NCBI GenBank assembly: GCA_963675425.1
Contig: OY776214.1
Location: 2,728,001 to 2,792,000, forward strand
Source of the DNA: Sporobacter sp963675425
GTDB lineage: Bacteria; Bacillota; Clostridia; Oscillospirales; Oscillospiraceae
DNA length: 64,000 nucleotides
Reading direction: 5' to 3'
The position numbers and the translations under genes were made by a program. Below are positions 16,283 through 25,450 of this stretch, in pieces. Within the stretch, counting starts at the first letter, position 1, and the number at the start of each line of letters is the position of its first letter. The notes under the pieces are model-generated. The model saw only the letters and a program-made list of their open reading frames with translations, was not told the origin of the DNA and ran no database searches.

Positions 16283-17188
16283 TTATACACCGCCCAGATC
16301 GAAATCAGGTATGTATTCCTCGTTAGCGGACGACAGCTCCTGATAGAAGCCGTCCTCAATGGCGGATGCGTCGAGATAATGCCTGGCCGCATCGTATTCA
16401 TCGGTTGTCAGCCGTCGCGACAGCTCCGGGAATGGTCCGGCAGCGCCATTTGGTGTGAACTGGCTCATAAGTGAAAACAGAACGTCGCCCGGTGAAAAAG
16501 TCCCGGCAACCCAGTCAATAACGCGAAACGTATTATCGAGATTTTCCGGCAGCACAAGATGACGGATGACGACGCCGCTTTTTAACAGTCCGTCCTGATC
16601 CAGTACGTACGGCCCCGTCTGGCGGAACATCTCCAGGATGGCACGTTTGGCTGTCTCAGGATAATCCGGTGCGGCGGAGTAGCGCGCCGCGGGAGCCGGC
16701 AGCGCGTATTTCAGGTCGGGGAGATAAATCTGTACGGCTCCGTCAAACCGGCGGAGCGTTTCTGTGTTGTCATACCCGCCCGAGTTATAAATAACCGGTA
16801 CGGGTAGGCCGCTTGAGAGCGAGACGAGAACCGCGTCGGCAAAATGCGTGGGCGTAACGAGACTGATATTGTGCGCGCCTTGATTAATCAGCTCAAAATA
16901 AATCTCGCGCAGGCGCACCGGCGTAACCGGCTTGCCGTATTTTTCGAGACTGATTTCACGGTTCTGGCAGTAGACGCACCCGAGGGCGCACCCGGTAAAA
17001 AAGACCGTGCCGGAGCCGCGCTCACCGCTGATGCAGGGCTCTTCCCAGTGATGGAGCATCGCTTTCGCCATGACGGGCAGGGTACCCATGCCACACATGC
17101 CGCCGCCTTCGGACGGCGTTCGAACGGCGTGGCATTTACGGGGACAGATATCGCAACGGTATTCCTCATTTGTATACAAGCTGATCAC
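16283..17188 (-). CDS. Radical SAM protein, PflX-like (putative activating enzyme)
   Basis: 301 residues. An N-terminal Cys set (Cys12, 15, 19, 32 in CDICPRKCH...MCGMG) precedes the radical SAM signature CALGCVYC (Cys67, 71, 74) that binds the 4Fe-4S cluster cleaving S-adenosylmethionine. This layout matches the PflX/'pyruvate formate-lyase activating enzyme-like' group whose target is unknown. No glycyl-radical enzyme is adjacent. The GTG at 17188 is used here; a TTG at 17179 sits five bases after AGGTGA and is equally likely. Cytoplasmic and oxygen-sensitive by family. Confidence 0.88.
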   Translation of the reverse strand: MISLYTNEEYRCDICPRKCHAVRTPSEGGGMCGMGTLPVMAKAMLHHWEEPCISGERGSGTVFFTGCALGCVYCQNREISLEKYGKPVTPVRLREIYFELINQGAHNISLVTPTHFADAVLVSLSSGLPVPVIYNSGGYDNTETLRRFDGAVQIYLPDLKYALPAPAARYSAAPDYPETAKRAILEMFRQTGPYVLDQDGLLKSGVVIRHLVLPENLDNTFRVIDWVAGTFSPGDVLFSLMSQFTPNGAAGPFPELSRRLTTDEYDAARHYLDASAIEDGFYQELSSANEEYIPDFDLGGV

Positions 17189-17225
17189 CTAAAAGGGTAA
17201 TTATTGATTTAATAGTCCGAGCCGT

Positions 17226-18050
17226 TTAAAACGGATAGATATACTCAACGTCGGGCGCGGCGGCTGTTTCAACGGATATGACCTCAATAACCGGGATCGT
17301 ATCCCCATCGACCTCAACCGTGCCGAGGGTTCCGCTCACCTTTACCCAGGCATCCGGCTCCAGCTGCGCGGCCGACGGCCACCGGCATAAAAGCCCGACG
17401 GTCTGCATATCGGCGGCACAGCAGGTCATCAAAAGCCGGGCTGCGACGAATTCGTCGCCCTGAAGCGTGGCGTCGTCCTTGAATACAAAGCCTGTCAACT
17501 GGACATCCCGACCGACAAAGGCGTCCAGGTCCTGATATATGTTATAAAGGTTTTCGTAATAGTTTTGATCGTCAAAAACCAGTACGCCTTCAGGTGCGGC
17601 GCTGTCAGGAACGTTGGCCGGACCGGGGGTGCTGCCATCCACTGACGTGACGTCATCGGCGTTAGCGGGCGTCGGGGCCCCTGACGATTCGGATATGCCC
17701 GCCTCGGAAATGCCGCCCACAGCCGTCAGCTGAGGGGCGCCGGCGGTGCCGGTGTCGGCGTTAAAGGTCTGGGCCGGAAAAGCCCACGCCATAAGCAATG
17801 CCGCGATAAAAAGCAGCAACGGCCGAATGCCGCTGTTTTTTACACCGGGATTGATGTATTTGAAAAAATACACGGCAGCGATGGCTACCATGACGACGGC
17901 GGCGAAGATCATGAACGGGATCATGCGCGGATGCACGTAAAGGTGTACGGAGCCCGTCAGCAGCGAAACGATGTAAAACGCGGCAAAGCCTAAGAGCAGC
18001 GCCACCTTAACGATTGTGTTGAGCTCGGATGAGCGATTGTTGTTATTCAT
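17226..18050 (-). CDS. YcgQ-like membrane protein (TIGR03943-type)
   Basis: 274 residues from ATG at 18050, seven bases after AGGTGG; an upstream in-frame start lies inside the permease gene. Three hydrophobic segments (about 13-30, 40-63, 76-91) are followed by a low-complexity Ala/Gly/Ser/Pro linker of about 70 residues and a C-terminal soluble domain holding a TCCAAD motif and GLLCRWP. This matches the TIGR03943/YcgQ family that always pairs with a DUF318 permease. In Bacillus subtilis the pair (ycgR-ycgQ) is under Zur control. The permease gene ends 10 bases upstream. Likely partners in metal or metal-related export or uptake; mechanism unknown. Confidence 0.82.
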   Translation of the reverse strand: MNNNNRSSELNTIVKVALLLGFAAFYIVSLLTGSVHLYVHPRMIPFMIFAAVVMVAIAAVYFFKYINPGVKNSGIRPLLLFIAALLMAWAFPAQTFNADTGTAGAPQLTAVGGISEAGISESSGAPTPANADDVTSVDGSTPGPANVPDSAAPEGVLVFDDQNYYENLYNIYQDLDAFVGRDVQLTGFVFKDDATLQGDEFVAARLLMTCCAADMQTVGLLCRWPSAAQLEPDAWVKVSGTLGTVEVDGDTIPVIEVISVETAAAPDVEYIYPF

Positions 18051-18060
18051 TATACACCAC

Positions 18061-19185
18061 CTATAAAAGCGGAGCGAGCACGAAGAGCACGACGAAGTTG
18101 AGCGCGAAGATGACCAGCGCAAGCTTTAAGACAAAGCGTTTTTTAAAGCCGGAAAACAGCATCAGCAGATTTTTGATATCCATCATAGGACCGAACACCA
18201 TAAAGCCCATAACAGCGCCCATGGAAAAGCGGCTTGCAAAGCTTCTGGCGATGAAGGCGTCCGAGGTGGAGCAGGCTGAGAATAAAAACGCGGCGGCCAT
18301 CATGATCAGTAGGGAGAGCCCGCTTTGGGACGAAAGTCCCATGAAAGTGTCTTTTGGGACAAGCGTTTGAATGAGGCTTGCGACCAGGGCTCCGATGATC
18401 AGATATTTACCCACACTGAAAAATTCCTCGCCGGCATGTATAAACAGCGCCGTCAGCTTCGCGTCCGCCGATTTTTTTCCGCCGGCGGTATCATCGTGAT
18501 CGTGGCCGCAGCAGCCGCAGGCGCAGGATGCGTGCCCGTCATGATCCGCGTGATTGTGCCCGTCGTGTCCGTGCGTCTCGTGGGTATCTGCTTCGGGCAG
18601 CAGGACTGCGCTTTTTTCTGGGAATGCATTTAAAGCCAGTCCGATGATCAGCGCAATCCCCAGCCCGCAGCCGACGCGGATCAGGGCAACCTCGGGCTGG
18701 CCGGGAAAAGCGTACAGCGTGGATAAAATAACAATGGGATTGATGATCGGCGCAGCCAGCATGAAAGTCACTGCAATGGGGACGGATACGCCCTTGCGCG
18801 CCAGACGCGTAATAACCGGTACGATTGCGCATTCACAGACGGGGAAGAAGATACCGGCAAAAAGAGCCGTTACAAAACCCAGCCCGCGTTTTGTGGGAAA
18901 GAGCTTTACGATAAATTCGCCCGGGACAAAAACGTGCAGCGCCGAGGACACAAGGATACCGATAAGCATAAACGGAAAGGCCTGCATCAAAATACTTGTG
19001 AAGACGGTGTTGAAGACGAGAAGGCCAGACCAGTCCGCCGGCCGGCGTACAGAGAAAAATAAATAGATGACAACGCCGATAAAAAGCAGAATGACGAGCT
19101 TGTCAAAAGGACGCCATCGGGCGCTTTTTGGCGCCGGTTCGCGGGTGACGGACGGCCGCTTGTCTGGATGATCGTGATTGTGCAT
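18061..19185 (-). CDS. DUF318/YraQ-type permease with His-rich loop (YcgR-like)
   Basis: 374 residues, about eight membrane segments in two similar halves. Each half carries the conserved Cys/Ser motif of the family: FFPVCECAIVPV and FSACSTSDAF. Between the halves a cytoplasmic loop (about 200-235) is full of His and Cys (HETHGHDGHNHADHDGH, CACGCCGHDHDD), a metal-binding signature; the N-terminus also begins MHNHDHPD. ATG at 19185 with CGAGGT upstream. It is the first gene of a two-gene operon with the YcgQ-like protein. No Zur box was recognised upstream. Confidence 0.85.
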   Translation of the reverse strand: MHNHDHPDKRPSVTREPAPKSARWRPFDKLVILLFIGVVIYLFFSVRRPADWSGLLVFNTVFTSILMQAFPFMLIGILVSSALHVFVPGEFIVKLFPTKRGLGFVTALFAGIFFPVCECAIVPVITRLARKGVSVPIAVTFMLAAPIINPIVILSTLYAFPGQPEVALIRVGCGLGIALIIGLALNAFPEKSAVLLPEADTHETHGHDGHNHADHDGHASCACGCCGHDHDDTAGGKKSADAKLTALFIHAGEEFFSVGKYLIIGALVASLIQTLVPKDTFMGLSSQSGLSLLIMMAAAFLFSACSTSDAFIARSFASRFSMGAVMGFMVFGPMMDIKNLLMLFSGFKKRFVLKLALVIFALNFVVLFVLAPLL

Positions 19186-19332
19186 GCTTGTACCTCGTTA
19201 AGGATCGTCAGTTCGTGTATGTATGAGTGAAACTTATTTAAAGATAGCACAAGCCCCGAATATTTACCATAGCGTAAACAATAGATTCCTGGCCTTTTAT
19301 GGCTGATAAATGAGTTCGATTACCGGCTGATG

Positions 19333-19358
19333 AAAAAAGCAGCGGGAAATCCCGCCGC
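19333..19358 (-). terminator. typA terminator
   Basis: Minus strand GCGGCGGGA / TCCCGCTGC (one G-T pair) with a two-base loop and six T, 23 bases after the typA stop. Confidence 0.85.
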
Positions 19359-19380
19359 CTTATCGTGTGTACATCTTTAA

Positions 19381-21198
19381 TTATGCTTTGCCTGTTTTCA
19401 GCGCCCGCATACGCAGGCCGTGGTCGAGGATGCTTTTGCGAAGACGCAGGTTTTTGGGCGTGACCTCCAAAAGCTCGTCATCGGCCAGAAACTCGAGGCA
19501 TTGCTCAAGGCTGAGGATTCTCGGCGGTACGAGGCGCAATGCCTCGTCGCTGCCGGAGGCGCGCATATTTGTCAGCTGCTTCTTTTTGCAGATGTTGACC
19601 GATACATCCTCATTTTTGGAGCACACGCCCACGACCATGCCGCCATAGACCGGCGTGCCGGGCCCGATAAAGAGCTGACCCCGGTCCTGCGCGCCGAACA
19701 GGCCGTACGCGACGGCATCACCCGTTTCAAACGCCACGAGGGAACCGTTCAGCCGACGGGTGACCTCGCCCTTGAACGGCTCGTATTTTTCGAAAATACT
19801 GCTCATGATGCCCTCGCCGCGGGTGTCGCTCAAAAATTCGCTGCGATAGCCGAACAGTCCGCGCGACGGGACGAGAAACGTCAGCTTCATCCGGTTTCCG
19901 ACGGGGATCATTTCCAGAAGGTCGCCCTTGCGGGAGCCAAGCTTTTCAATGACGGGGCCGACACTGTTTTCCGGTACGTCCAGCACAACGCGCTCAACCG
20001 GCTCACTGCGCACACCGTTAATGTCCTTATACAGCACACGCGGCGGGGAGACCTGAAATTCATAGCCCTCGCGTCGCATCGTTTCAATGAGAATGGACAG
20101 ATGCATTTCGCCGCGCCCGGCCACGTTAAAGCTGTCGCTGTTTTCAATTTGTTGAAAATGCAGGGACACGTCCTTAAGCGTTTCCTTCATCAGCCGGTCT
20201 CGCAGGTTGCGCGAGGTGACGTATTTGCCCTCGCGCCCGGCAAACGGGCTGTCATTGACGGAAAAGGTCATCTCGATTGTCGGCGCGGAGATCTTGACAA
20301 AGGGGAGGGGCTCGATGTTGGCCGGCTCACAAACGGTATCGCCGATGGTGATGTCGGCGATGCCGGACAGCGCTATAATGTTACCGGCTTCGGACTGGGT
20401 GACCGGTACGCGCGTGAGGCCCTCAAATTCATAGATGTTAACGGCTTTGGCTTTTTTGACGGGCTTGTCCCCGTGGTAATCGCACACGGCGATTTCCTGG
20501 TTCTGACGAATGACGCCGCGCTCAATGCGTCCGATGGCGATGCGCCCGACGTACTCGTTGTAATCAACGGAGGACACGAGCATTTGGAGCGGCGCGTTCT
20601 CATCCGTGTCGGGGGCGGGAATGTAGTCGAGAACCGTTTCAAACAGCGGCTTTAAGTCCGTGCCCGGCTGCTCGGGGGAATATGAGGCCACACCCTGCCG
20701 CGCCGAGCAGAAAAGCATCGGCGAATCCAGCTGCTCGACGGTGGCGTCCAGGTCCAACAGCAGTTCGAGTATCTCGTCGATAACCTCGGTGATCCGCGCG
20801 TCGGGGCGGTCGACCTTATTGATAACGACGATGACGCGGTGGCCGAGCTCCAGAGCGCGGGAGAGGACGAACCGCGTCTGCGGCATCGGGCCTTCGGCCG
20901 CGTCCACAAGCAGGATGACACCGTTGACCATTTTTAAAATGCGCTCCACCTCGCCGCCAAAGTCGGCGTGGCCGGGTGTGTCGACGATGTTAATCTTTGT
21001 GTCGCCGTACAAAACAGCGGTATTTTTAGCCAGGATCGTAATGCCGCGCTCACGCTCCAGGTCGCCCGAGTCCATTACTCGCTCCATGACGGCCTGATTT
21101 TCGCGGAACACGCCGGATTGTTTGAGCATTTCGTCCACCAGTGTTGTTTTGCCGTGGTCGACGTGGGCGATAATCGCCACATTTCTGATTTTTTTCAT
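19381..21198 (-). CDS. typA: Ribosome-associated GTPase TypA/BipA
   Basis: 605 residues from ATG at 21198, placed after AGAAGG; an ATG at 21228 has no binding site. Translational GTPase with AHVDHGKTTLVDEML (G1), RERGITI (G2), DTPGHADFGGEVER (G3) and NKVDRPDA (G4), then EF-G-like domains and the TypA-specific C-terminus. It binds ribosomes under stress or cold and helps large-subunit assembly. It has its own promoter and terminator and stands alone. Confidence 0.96.
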   Translation of the reverse strand: MKKIRNVAIIAHVDHGKTTLVDEMLKQSGVFRENQAVMERVMDSGDLERERGITILAKNTAVLYGDTKINIVDTPGHADFGGEVERILKMVNGVILLVDAAEGPMPQTRFVLSRALELGHRVIVVINKVDRPDARITEVIDEILELLLDLDATVEQLDSPMLFCSARQGVASYSPEQPGTDLKPLFETVLDYIPAPDTDENAPLQMLVSSVDYNEYVGRIAIGRIERGVIRQNQEIAVCDYHGDKPVKKAKAVNIYEFEGLTRVPVTQSEAGNIIALSGIADITIGDTVCEPANIEPLPFVKISAPTIEMTFSVNDSPFAGREGKYVTSRNLRDRLMKETLKDVSLHFQQIENSDSFNVAGRGEMHLSILIETMRREGYEFQVSPPRVLYKDINGVRSEPVERVVLDVPENSVGPVIEKLGSRKGDLLEMIPVGNRMKLTFLVPSRGLFGYRSEFLSDTRGEGIMSSIFEKYEPFKGEVTRRLNGSLVAFETGDAVAYGLFGAQDRGQLFIGPGTPVYGGMVVGVCSKNEDVSVNICKKKQLTNMRASGSDEALRLVPPRILSLEQCLEFLADDELLEVTPKNLRLRKSILDHGLRMRALKTGKA

Positions 21199-21242
21199 AT
21201 GTTTTACAGTACCTTCTGTCCTATTCATCAGTTAAGCATCTC

Positions 21243-21271
21243 ATTATACACGCCGGTTCTAGTATTTGCAA
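21243..21271 (-). promoter_or_regulatory. typA promoter
   Basis: Minus strand TTGCAA (21271-21266), 17-base spacer, TATAAT (21248-21243). Confidence 0.7.
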
Positions 21272-21404
21272 ATCAAATCCTTGTAATATTTTGAGCCGGA
21301 CGGAAATAAAAACAGTCTATCATTTTAAACCAAATTGGTATATAATCAGAAGAAATGCAGCACGTTTTTACAGAAAACGGCAGACCAAATATCAGAGGTT
21401 GACT

Positions 21405-21947
21405 ATGAAATACAGCGAAAAGCAGCTCACCACAAATACGGTTTACGAGGGCCGTATTGTCACGGTAAAAAACGATACGGCCGAGCTTGTTAACGGCAGC
21501 GTCGTATACAGGGAGGTTGTCGAGCATTCCGGCGGCGTGGCCATCGTTCCCGTTGATTCAAAGCAGGAGGTTCATATGGTCCGCCAGTTCCGGTATCCCA
21601 TGCGCGAGGAGATTCTGGAAATACCGGCCGGTAAGCTTGAGCGCGGGGAGGACCCCTATGACTGCGCCGTAAGAGAGCTGTCTGAGGAAACCGGCTGCAC
21701 GGCCGGCCGTATCGTATCCCTGGGCGAGTTTTTTCCGTCTCCCGGCTTTTCCAGCGAGGTGCTGTACATATATCTGGCAACAGACCTTACCCCCGGCGAG
21801 ATGAATCTGGATGAGGATGAGCTGCTGGACGTGGAGACCATCCCGCTGGAGGACCTCGTCAAACGCATCATGTCCGGTGAAATAAAAGACGCTAAAACGA
21901 TCATCGGGATATTGAAAGCTAAGGACTATCTGGAAAACGACCGCTGA
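21405..21947 (+). CDS. nudF: ADP-ribose pyrophosphatase-type NUDIX hydrolase
   Basis: 180 residues from ATG at 21405 behind AGAGGTT. A complete NUDIX box GKLERGEDPYDCAVRELSEETG (about 78-99; GX5EX7REUXEEXGU) with the upstream VRQFRYPMREEILEIPAG block of ADP-ribose pyrophosphatases. It should split ADP-ribose to AMP and ribose 5-phosphate; other nucleoside diphosphate sugars are possible. The gene ends 14 bases before walR and may head that transcript. A weak extended -10 (TGGTATATAAT) lies at 21336-21346. Confidence 0.88.
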   Translation: MKYSEKQLTTNTVYEGRIVTVKNDTAELVNGSVVYREVVEHSGGVAIVPVDSKQEVHMVRQFRYPMREEILEIPAGKLERGEDPYDCAVRELSEETGCTAGRIVSLGEFFPSPGFSSEVLYIYLATDLTPGEMNLDEDELLDVETIPLEDLVKRIMSGEIKDAKTIIGILKAKDYLENDR

Positions 21948-21961
21948 AGCGAGGTGACAGT

Positions 21962-22642
21962 TTGAGTAAGCTGATTTTAGTCGTTGATGATGAAAAGGCG
22001 ATCGTCGACATCTTAAACTTCAACCTGAAAAAAGAAGGTTATGATATTCTCACGGCTTATGACGGCGAAACAGCGCTGGGCCTTTTCTCCGGGACCAGGC
22101 CGGATCTGGTTCTTTTGGACGTCATGCTGCCGAAGCTCAGCGGCTTTGAGGTTTGTTCGGCCATCCGCAAAAAAGACTACCGTACGCCGATTATTATGCT
22201 CACGGCGCGGGAGGAGGAAACCGATAAGGTCCTGGGTCTTGAGCTCGGAGCGGACGACTACATAACGAAGCCCTTTTCCATTCGCGAGGTTCTCGCGCGG
22301 GTTAAGGCCAATATCAGAAGAAGTGACCATAACCCGCCGTCGCCGGAGGTCAAGGCCGACGGCCTTGTTCTGGACAGCGAGCGTTTCGACGTCTATGTCG
22401 ATGGAAAAAGCGCCGAGCTTACACAGCGCGAATACGAGCTGTTCAGTTTTTTATACGCGCAGCCCGGCAAGATCTTTTCGCGGGAGGAGCTTCTGCGCGA
22501 GGTGTGGCAGTACGATTACCTGGGCGACCTTCGGGCCGTCGATGTGGCTGTCCGGCGGTTGCGTGAGAAAATTGAACGCGATGCGGCAAAGCCCGAATAT
22601 ATATTGACAAAACGCGGCGTCGGCTATTATTTTCAAAGCTGA
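21962..22642 (+). CDS. walR: WalR-like response regulator
   Basis: 226 residues, OmpR/PhoP family: phosphoacceptor Asp53 (LLDVMLPKLSG), GADDYITKPFSIREVLARV and a winged helix ending RRLREKIERD...KRGVGYYFQS. The WalR assignment rests on the downstream order kinase-yycH-yycI-murA-walJ-rlmH, since the sequence alone would also fit PhoP. TTG start at 21962 behind GAGGTGA. WalR controls autolysins and wall turnover in Firmicutes and is usually essential. Confidence 0.88.
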   Translation: MSKLILVVDDEKAIVDILNFNLKKEGYDILTAYDGETALGLFSGTRPDLVLLDVMLPKLSGFEVCSAIRKKDYRTPIIMLTAREEETDKVLGLELGADDYITKPFSIREVLARVKANIRRSDHNPPSPEVKADGLVLDSERFDVYVDGKSAELTQREYELFSFLYAQPGKIFSREELLREVWQYDYLGDLRAVDVAVRRLREKIERDAAKPEYILTKRGVGYYFQS

Positions 22643-22698
22643 GGCCGCTTTGGCCTTTATAAAGCGTGCGTCCGGAAGACGGTAGGAGAGTTAGCGCC

Positions 22699-24147
22699 AT
22701 GAACAAAAGTCTGCGATGGAAATTCGTTGTCATTATGCTCACGCTGATTGTGATTCTTATGACGATCGTCTGCGTGTTTTTAATCTGGGGTATCCAGCGC
22801 TTTTATACGGACGCGTTTTTCACGCGGATGGAAGACGTGTTTGACGATCCCAAGATGTATTCGGCGCTGCAGAGCGCGCTGGAAGAAGAAGACCCTCTTT
22901 CCAAGCTTGAGGAGGTTGTAGTGGCGCAGCCTCTCGGCATTGATATCGGTACACGCAATTACTATATTCTGGACGACACGGGCGCGTGTTTGGCAACCTC
23001 TGATCCCGATGACGACAAAAATATTGAGATCACCCCCAATCTTTTAAAAGCGCTCGTCGGCACAAGCGGCTACACGGGCCGGTCCAGCACTGAATATATG
23101 GACGTGGCCGTACCCGTGACGGACAACGGAGGACAAATTGCCTACGTTGTTTATATAATGGACAACAAGCAGGATGTGCGTGAGCTGAGCCGAGAGCTCA
23201 TCACCATCGTTCTGGAAGCCGTGATCATTGGCGTTTTTATATCAGCGGTACTGAGCTTTATCATATCCAAACCGCTCTTGCAGCCGATTATCGGGATGAC
23301 GAAAGCAGCCGAAGCTATGGCCGGGGGCGACTTTTCCCGGAAGATTGATGTGGACTCTGATGATGAGATCGGCATCCTGGCCCAGACCTTCAACGACATG
23401 GCTACGCAGCTGATGAGGACCCTGGAGGAAATCAAGAAATCCGAGACGCTGCGACGGGAATTTGTAGCCAACGTGTCGCACGAGCTGCGAACGCCTCTGA
23501 CAAGCATCCGCAGCTATGCCGAGACACTTACCGATTATCGCGATATTCCCAAAGAGATGGAGTATGATTTTCTGCACGTCATACTCAACGAGAGTGACCG
23601 CATGACGAAGATCGTTCAGGATCTTCTGGAGCTGTCCCGCTTTGACGCGGGCAGCAGCAAGCTGAATATCGAACAGCTTTCACTCGAGCAGTCCTTGCAC
23701 GACGTCACGGATGCTATTGCACTGGAAGCGAAAAAGCACGGACATACCGTACGGCTCCTGCTTGAAGAGGCGCTGCCGGACATTTCGGGCGATAAGGCCC
23801 GCATTGAGCAGGTGCTGCTCAATATCCTGACCAACGCCGTCAAATACACGCCGGACGGCGGAACGATCGATATCTCCGGCGGATGTGAGGACGACAGAGT
23901 CTGGGTAAAAATCAAAGACGACGGCATCGGCATTCCCAGAGAGGACCTTTCCCGGATCTTCGACCGGTTTTACCGAGTGGATAAGGCGCGCTCACGCCAG
24001 TCTGGCGGAACGGGACTGGGACTCTCGATCGCACGGGAGATCGTTGTGCGCCATGGCGGCGATATCAACATTGACAGTGAGCCGGACGAGGGGACAGCCG
24101 TCACGATCACATTGCCGATAGAGGGGCCGGAACGTGAGCAGTCATAA
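22699..24147 (+). CDS. walK: WalK-like sensor histidine kinase without PAS domain
   Basis: 482 residues from ATG at 22699 behind TAGGAG. Membrane segment 9-31, an external domain of about 135 residues, membrane segment 167-189, HAMP 190-243, then at once HisKA with His261 in FVANVSHELRTPLTS, and HATPase with FDRFYRVDKAR and GTGLGLSIAREI. Bacillus WalK is about 610 residues with a cytoplasmic PAS between HAMP and HisKA; there is no room for one here. FVANVSHELRTPLT is the WalK form of the H box. The stop overlaps the start of yycH. Confidence 0.9.
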   Translation: MNKSLRWKFVVIMLTLIVILMTIVCVFLIWGIQRFYTDAFFTRMEDVFDDPKMYSALQSALEEEDPLSKLEEVVVAQPLGIDIGTRNYYILDDTGACLATSDPDDDKNIEITPNLLKALVGTSGYTGRSSTEYMDVAVPVTDNGGQIAYVVYIMDNKQDVRELSRELITIVLEAVIIGVFISAVLSFIISKPLLQPIIGMTKAAEAMAGGDFSRKIDVDSDDEIGILAQTFNDMATQLMRTLEEIKKSETLRREFVANVSHELRTPLTSIRSYAETLTDYRDIPKEMEYDFLHVILNESDRMTKIVQDLLELSRFDAGSSKLNIEQLSLEQSLHDVTDAIALEAKKHGHTVRLLLEEALPDISGDKARIEQVLLNILTNAVKYTPDGGTIDISGGCEDDRVWVKIKDDGIGIPREDLSRIFDRFYRVDKARSRQSGGTGLGLSIAREIVVRHGGDINIDSEPDEGTAVTITLPIEGPEREQS

Positions 24148-25405
24148 AAGATTCAACGAAATACTAAAGGACGCCCTGATCGTCCTGCTCCTGCTCAGCG
24201 CAGTGTTTCTGGGGTGGAAGTCGCGTCTGTTCGGCAATTCCTCGGCGCGGGCGGGAGATATTTTAACGCTGCTCGGCGGCCTGACATCAGCCGGAGAGAC
24301 GGAGGCCGGAGAAGCGGAGCTGACGGAGGCGTCAAAACCGCTGTGTATCGTTTTGACGAATGCCGCGGGCCACTATGGCGTCAAATATGATATGGACGAA
24401 ATCGATGCGCTTTATAAAAAAACGGTTTTGATTTTCAGCGAAGCGCTCGGCACCGCGGCCGAGGCTCAAAAAGTGTCCGAGGACGCCTGGCGCGCCGCGC
24501 TCAAAAGCGAAGGCGTTTATTATGAATATATGACCCCGGTGCGCCTATCCGTTCTGGACGGTTGGTACGGCAGCGAGATCTTGGGCAGCTGGGCGGACTT
24601 TTATGTCCGCCGTCTGTGTGTCATAGCCGGCGACGGTCAAAACACATTGTACTTTATGGATGACGACACCGGTGACTTTTATGCCTCGGCCGCCAGGCCG
24701 AGCGACCGGATCACCGGCGTGACTGAAACAACCACTGTCAACAACACTTTTTTTGCCTGTGAGCTTGACGGCAAACTTCAAACGCCGGCCGGCTATACTG
24801 TATTGCAGCTTGATGCGGAGGAATATCCCATTGTTGAGGCGGGCAACCCGCTTGCTGACGGTGAGACGCTGAAAAGCGTACTTCTCAATCTGGGTAACAG
24901 CGAACAGAACAGCTACACGGAAGGGGACGCGAAGGTCTTTCCAGATGAGGGCTTCAACATTCGCGTTTATTCGGACGGAACGCTTATCTATACGCGCGCA
25001 GGGAAGTCCGAAAAGACGGCTGCGGACATGGATGAGAGCGGGGCTGTTGAACTGGCGCGTCAGCAGGTGGCGGACACGATTGGTTCGTATTGCGGCAGCG
25101 ACACGGCGGTGTATTTTAACTCGGTTGAGGAGGATGACGGCGTTTATAACGTCACGTTCAGCTATGTTGTAGCCGGCGGCATCGTGCATCTCCCGGCCGA
25201 TCGGTACGCTGCCGTCGTGACGGTTTCAAACGGGATTATTACAAATATGGAGCTTTACTTCCGGACGTATACTCTGACAGGCGAGACGGTACAGCTGCTG
25301 CCGGAGGTTCAGGCTGCCGCTGCGTCGGACGGCTCATTTTCACTGTGGTATGCCGACGACGGCAGCCGCCGCGTGGAGCCGCTTTGGATCACAGACGGGA
25401 ATTAG
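24134..25405 (+). CDS. yycH: YycH-like regulatory protein of WalK
   Basis: 423 residues from GTG at 24134, overlapping the walK stop by 14 bases. One N-terminal membrane segment (about 12-30), the rest external. Sequence is weakly conserved in this family, so the call depends on size, topology and position between walK and a YycI-like gene. In Bacillus YycH and YycI bind WalK at the membrane and damp its activity; in Staphylococcus they activate it. The sign of the effect cannot be read here. Confidence 0.72.
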   Translation: MSSHKRFNEILKDALIVLLLLSAVFLGWKSRLFGNSSARAGDILTLLGGLTSAGETEAGEAELTEASKPLCIVLTNAAGHYGVKYDMDEIDALYKKTVLIFSEALGTAAEAQKVSEDAWRAALKSEGVYYEYMTPVRLSVLDGWYGSEILGSWADFYVRRLCVIAGDGQNTLYFMDDDTGDFYASAARPSDRITGVTETTTVNNTFFACELDGKLQTPAGYTVLQLDAEEYPIVEAGNPLADGETLKSVLLNLGNSEQNSYTEGDAKVFPDEGFNIRVYSDGTLIYTRAGKSEKTAADMDESGAVELARQQVADTIGSYCGSDTAVYFNSVEEDDGVYNVTFSYVVAGGIVHLPADRYAAVVTVSNGIITNMELYFRTYTLTGETVQLLPEVQAAAASDGSFSLWYADDGSRRVEPLWITDGN

Positions 25406-25450
25406 GCAATTAGGCGTTTGCGGGCGCGCTAAGGCAGGGGATGACAAAAA

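Noticed and set aside
19420..20655. Open frame of 411 codons on the plus strand across typA
   Set aside because: Antisense of TypA, which has all GTPase motifs.
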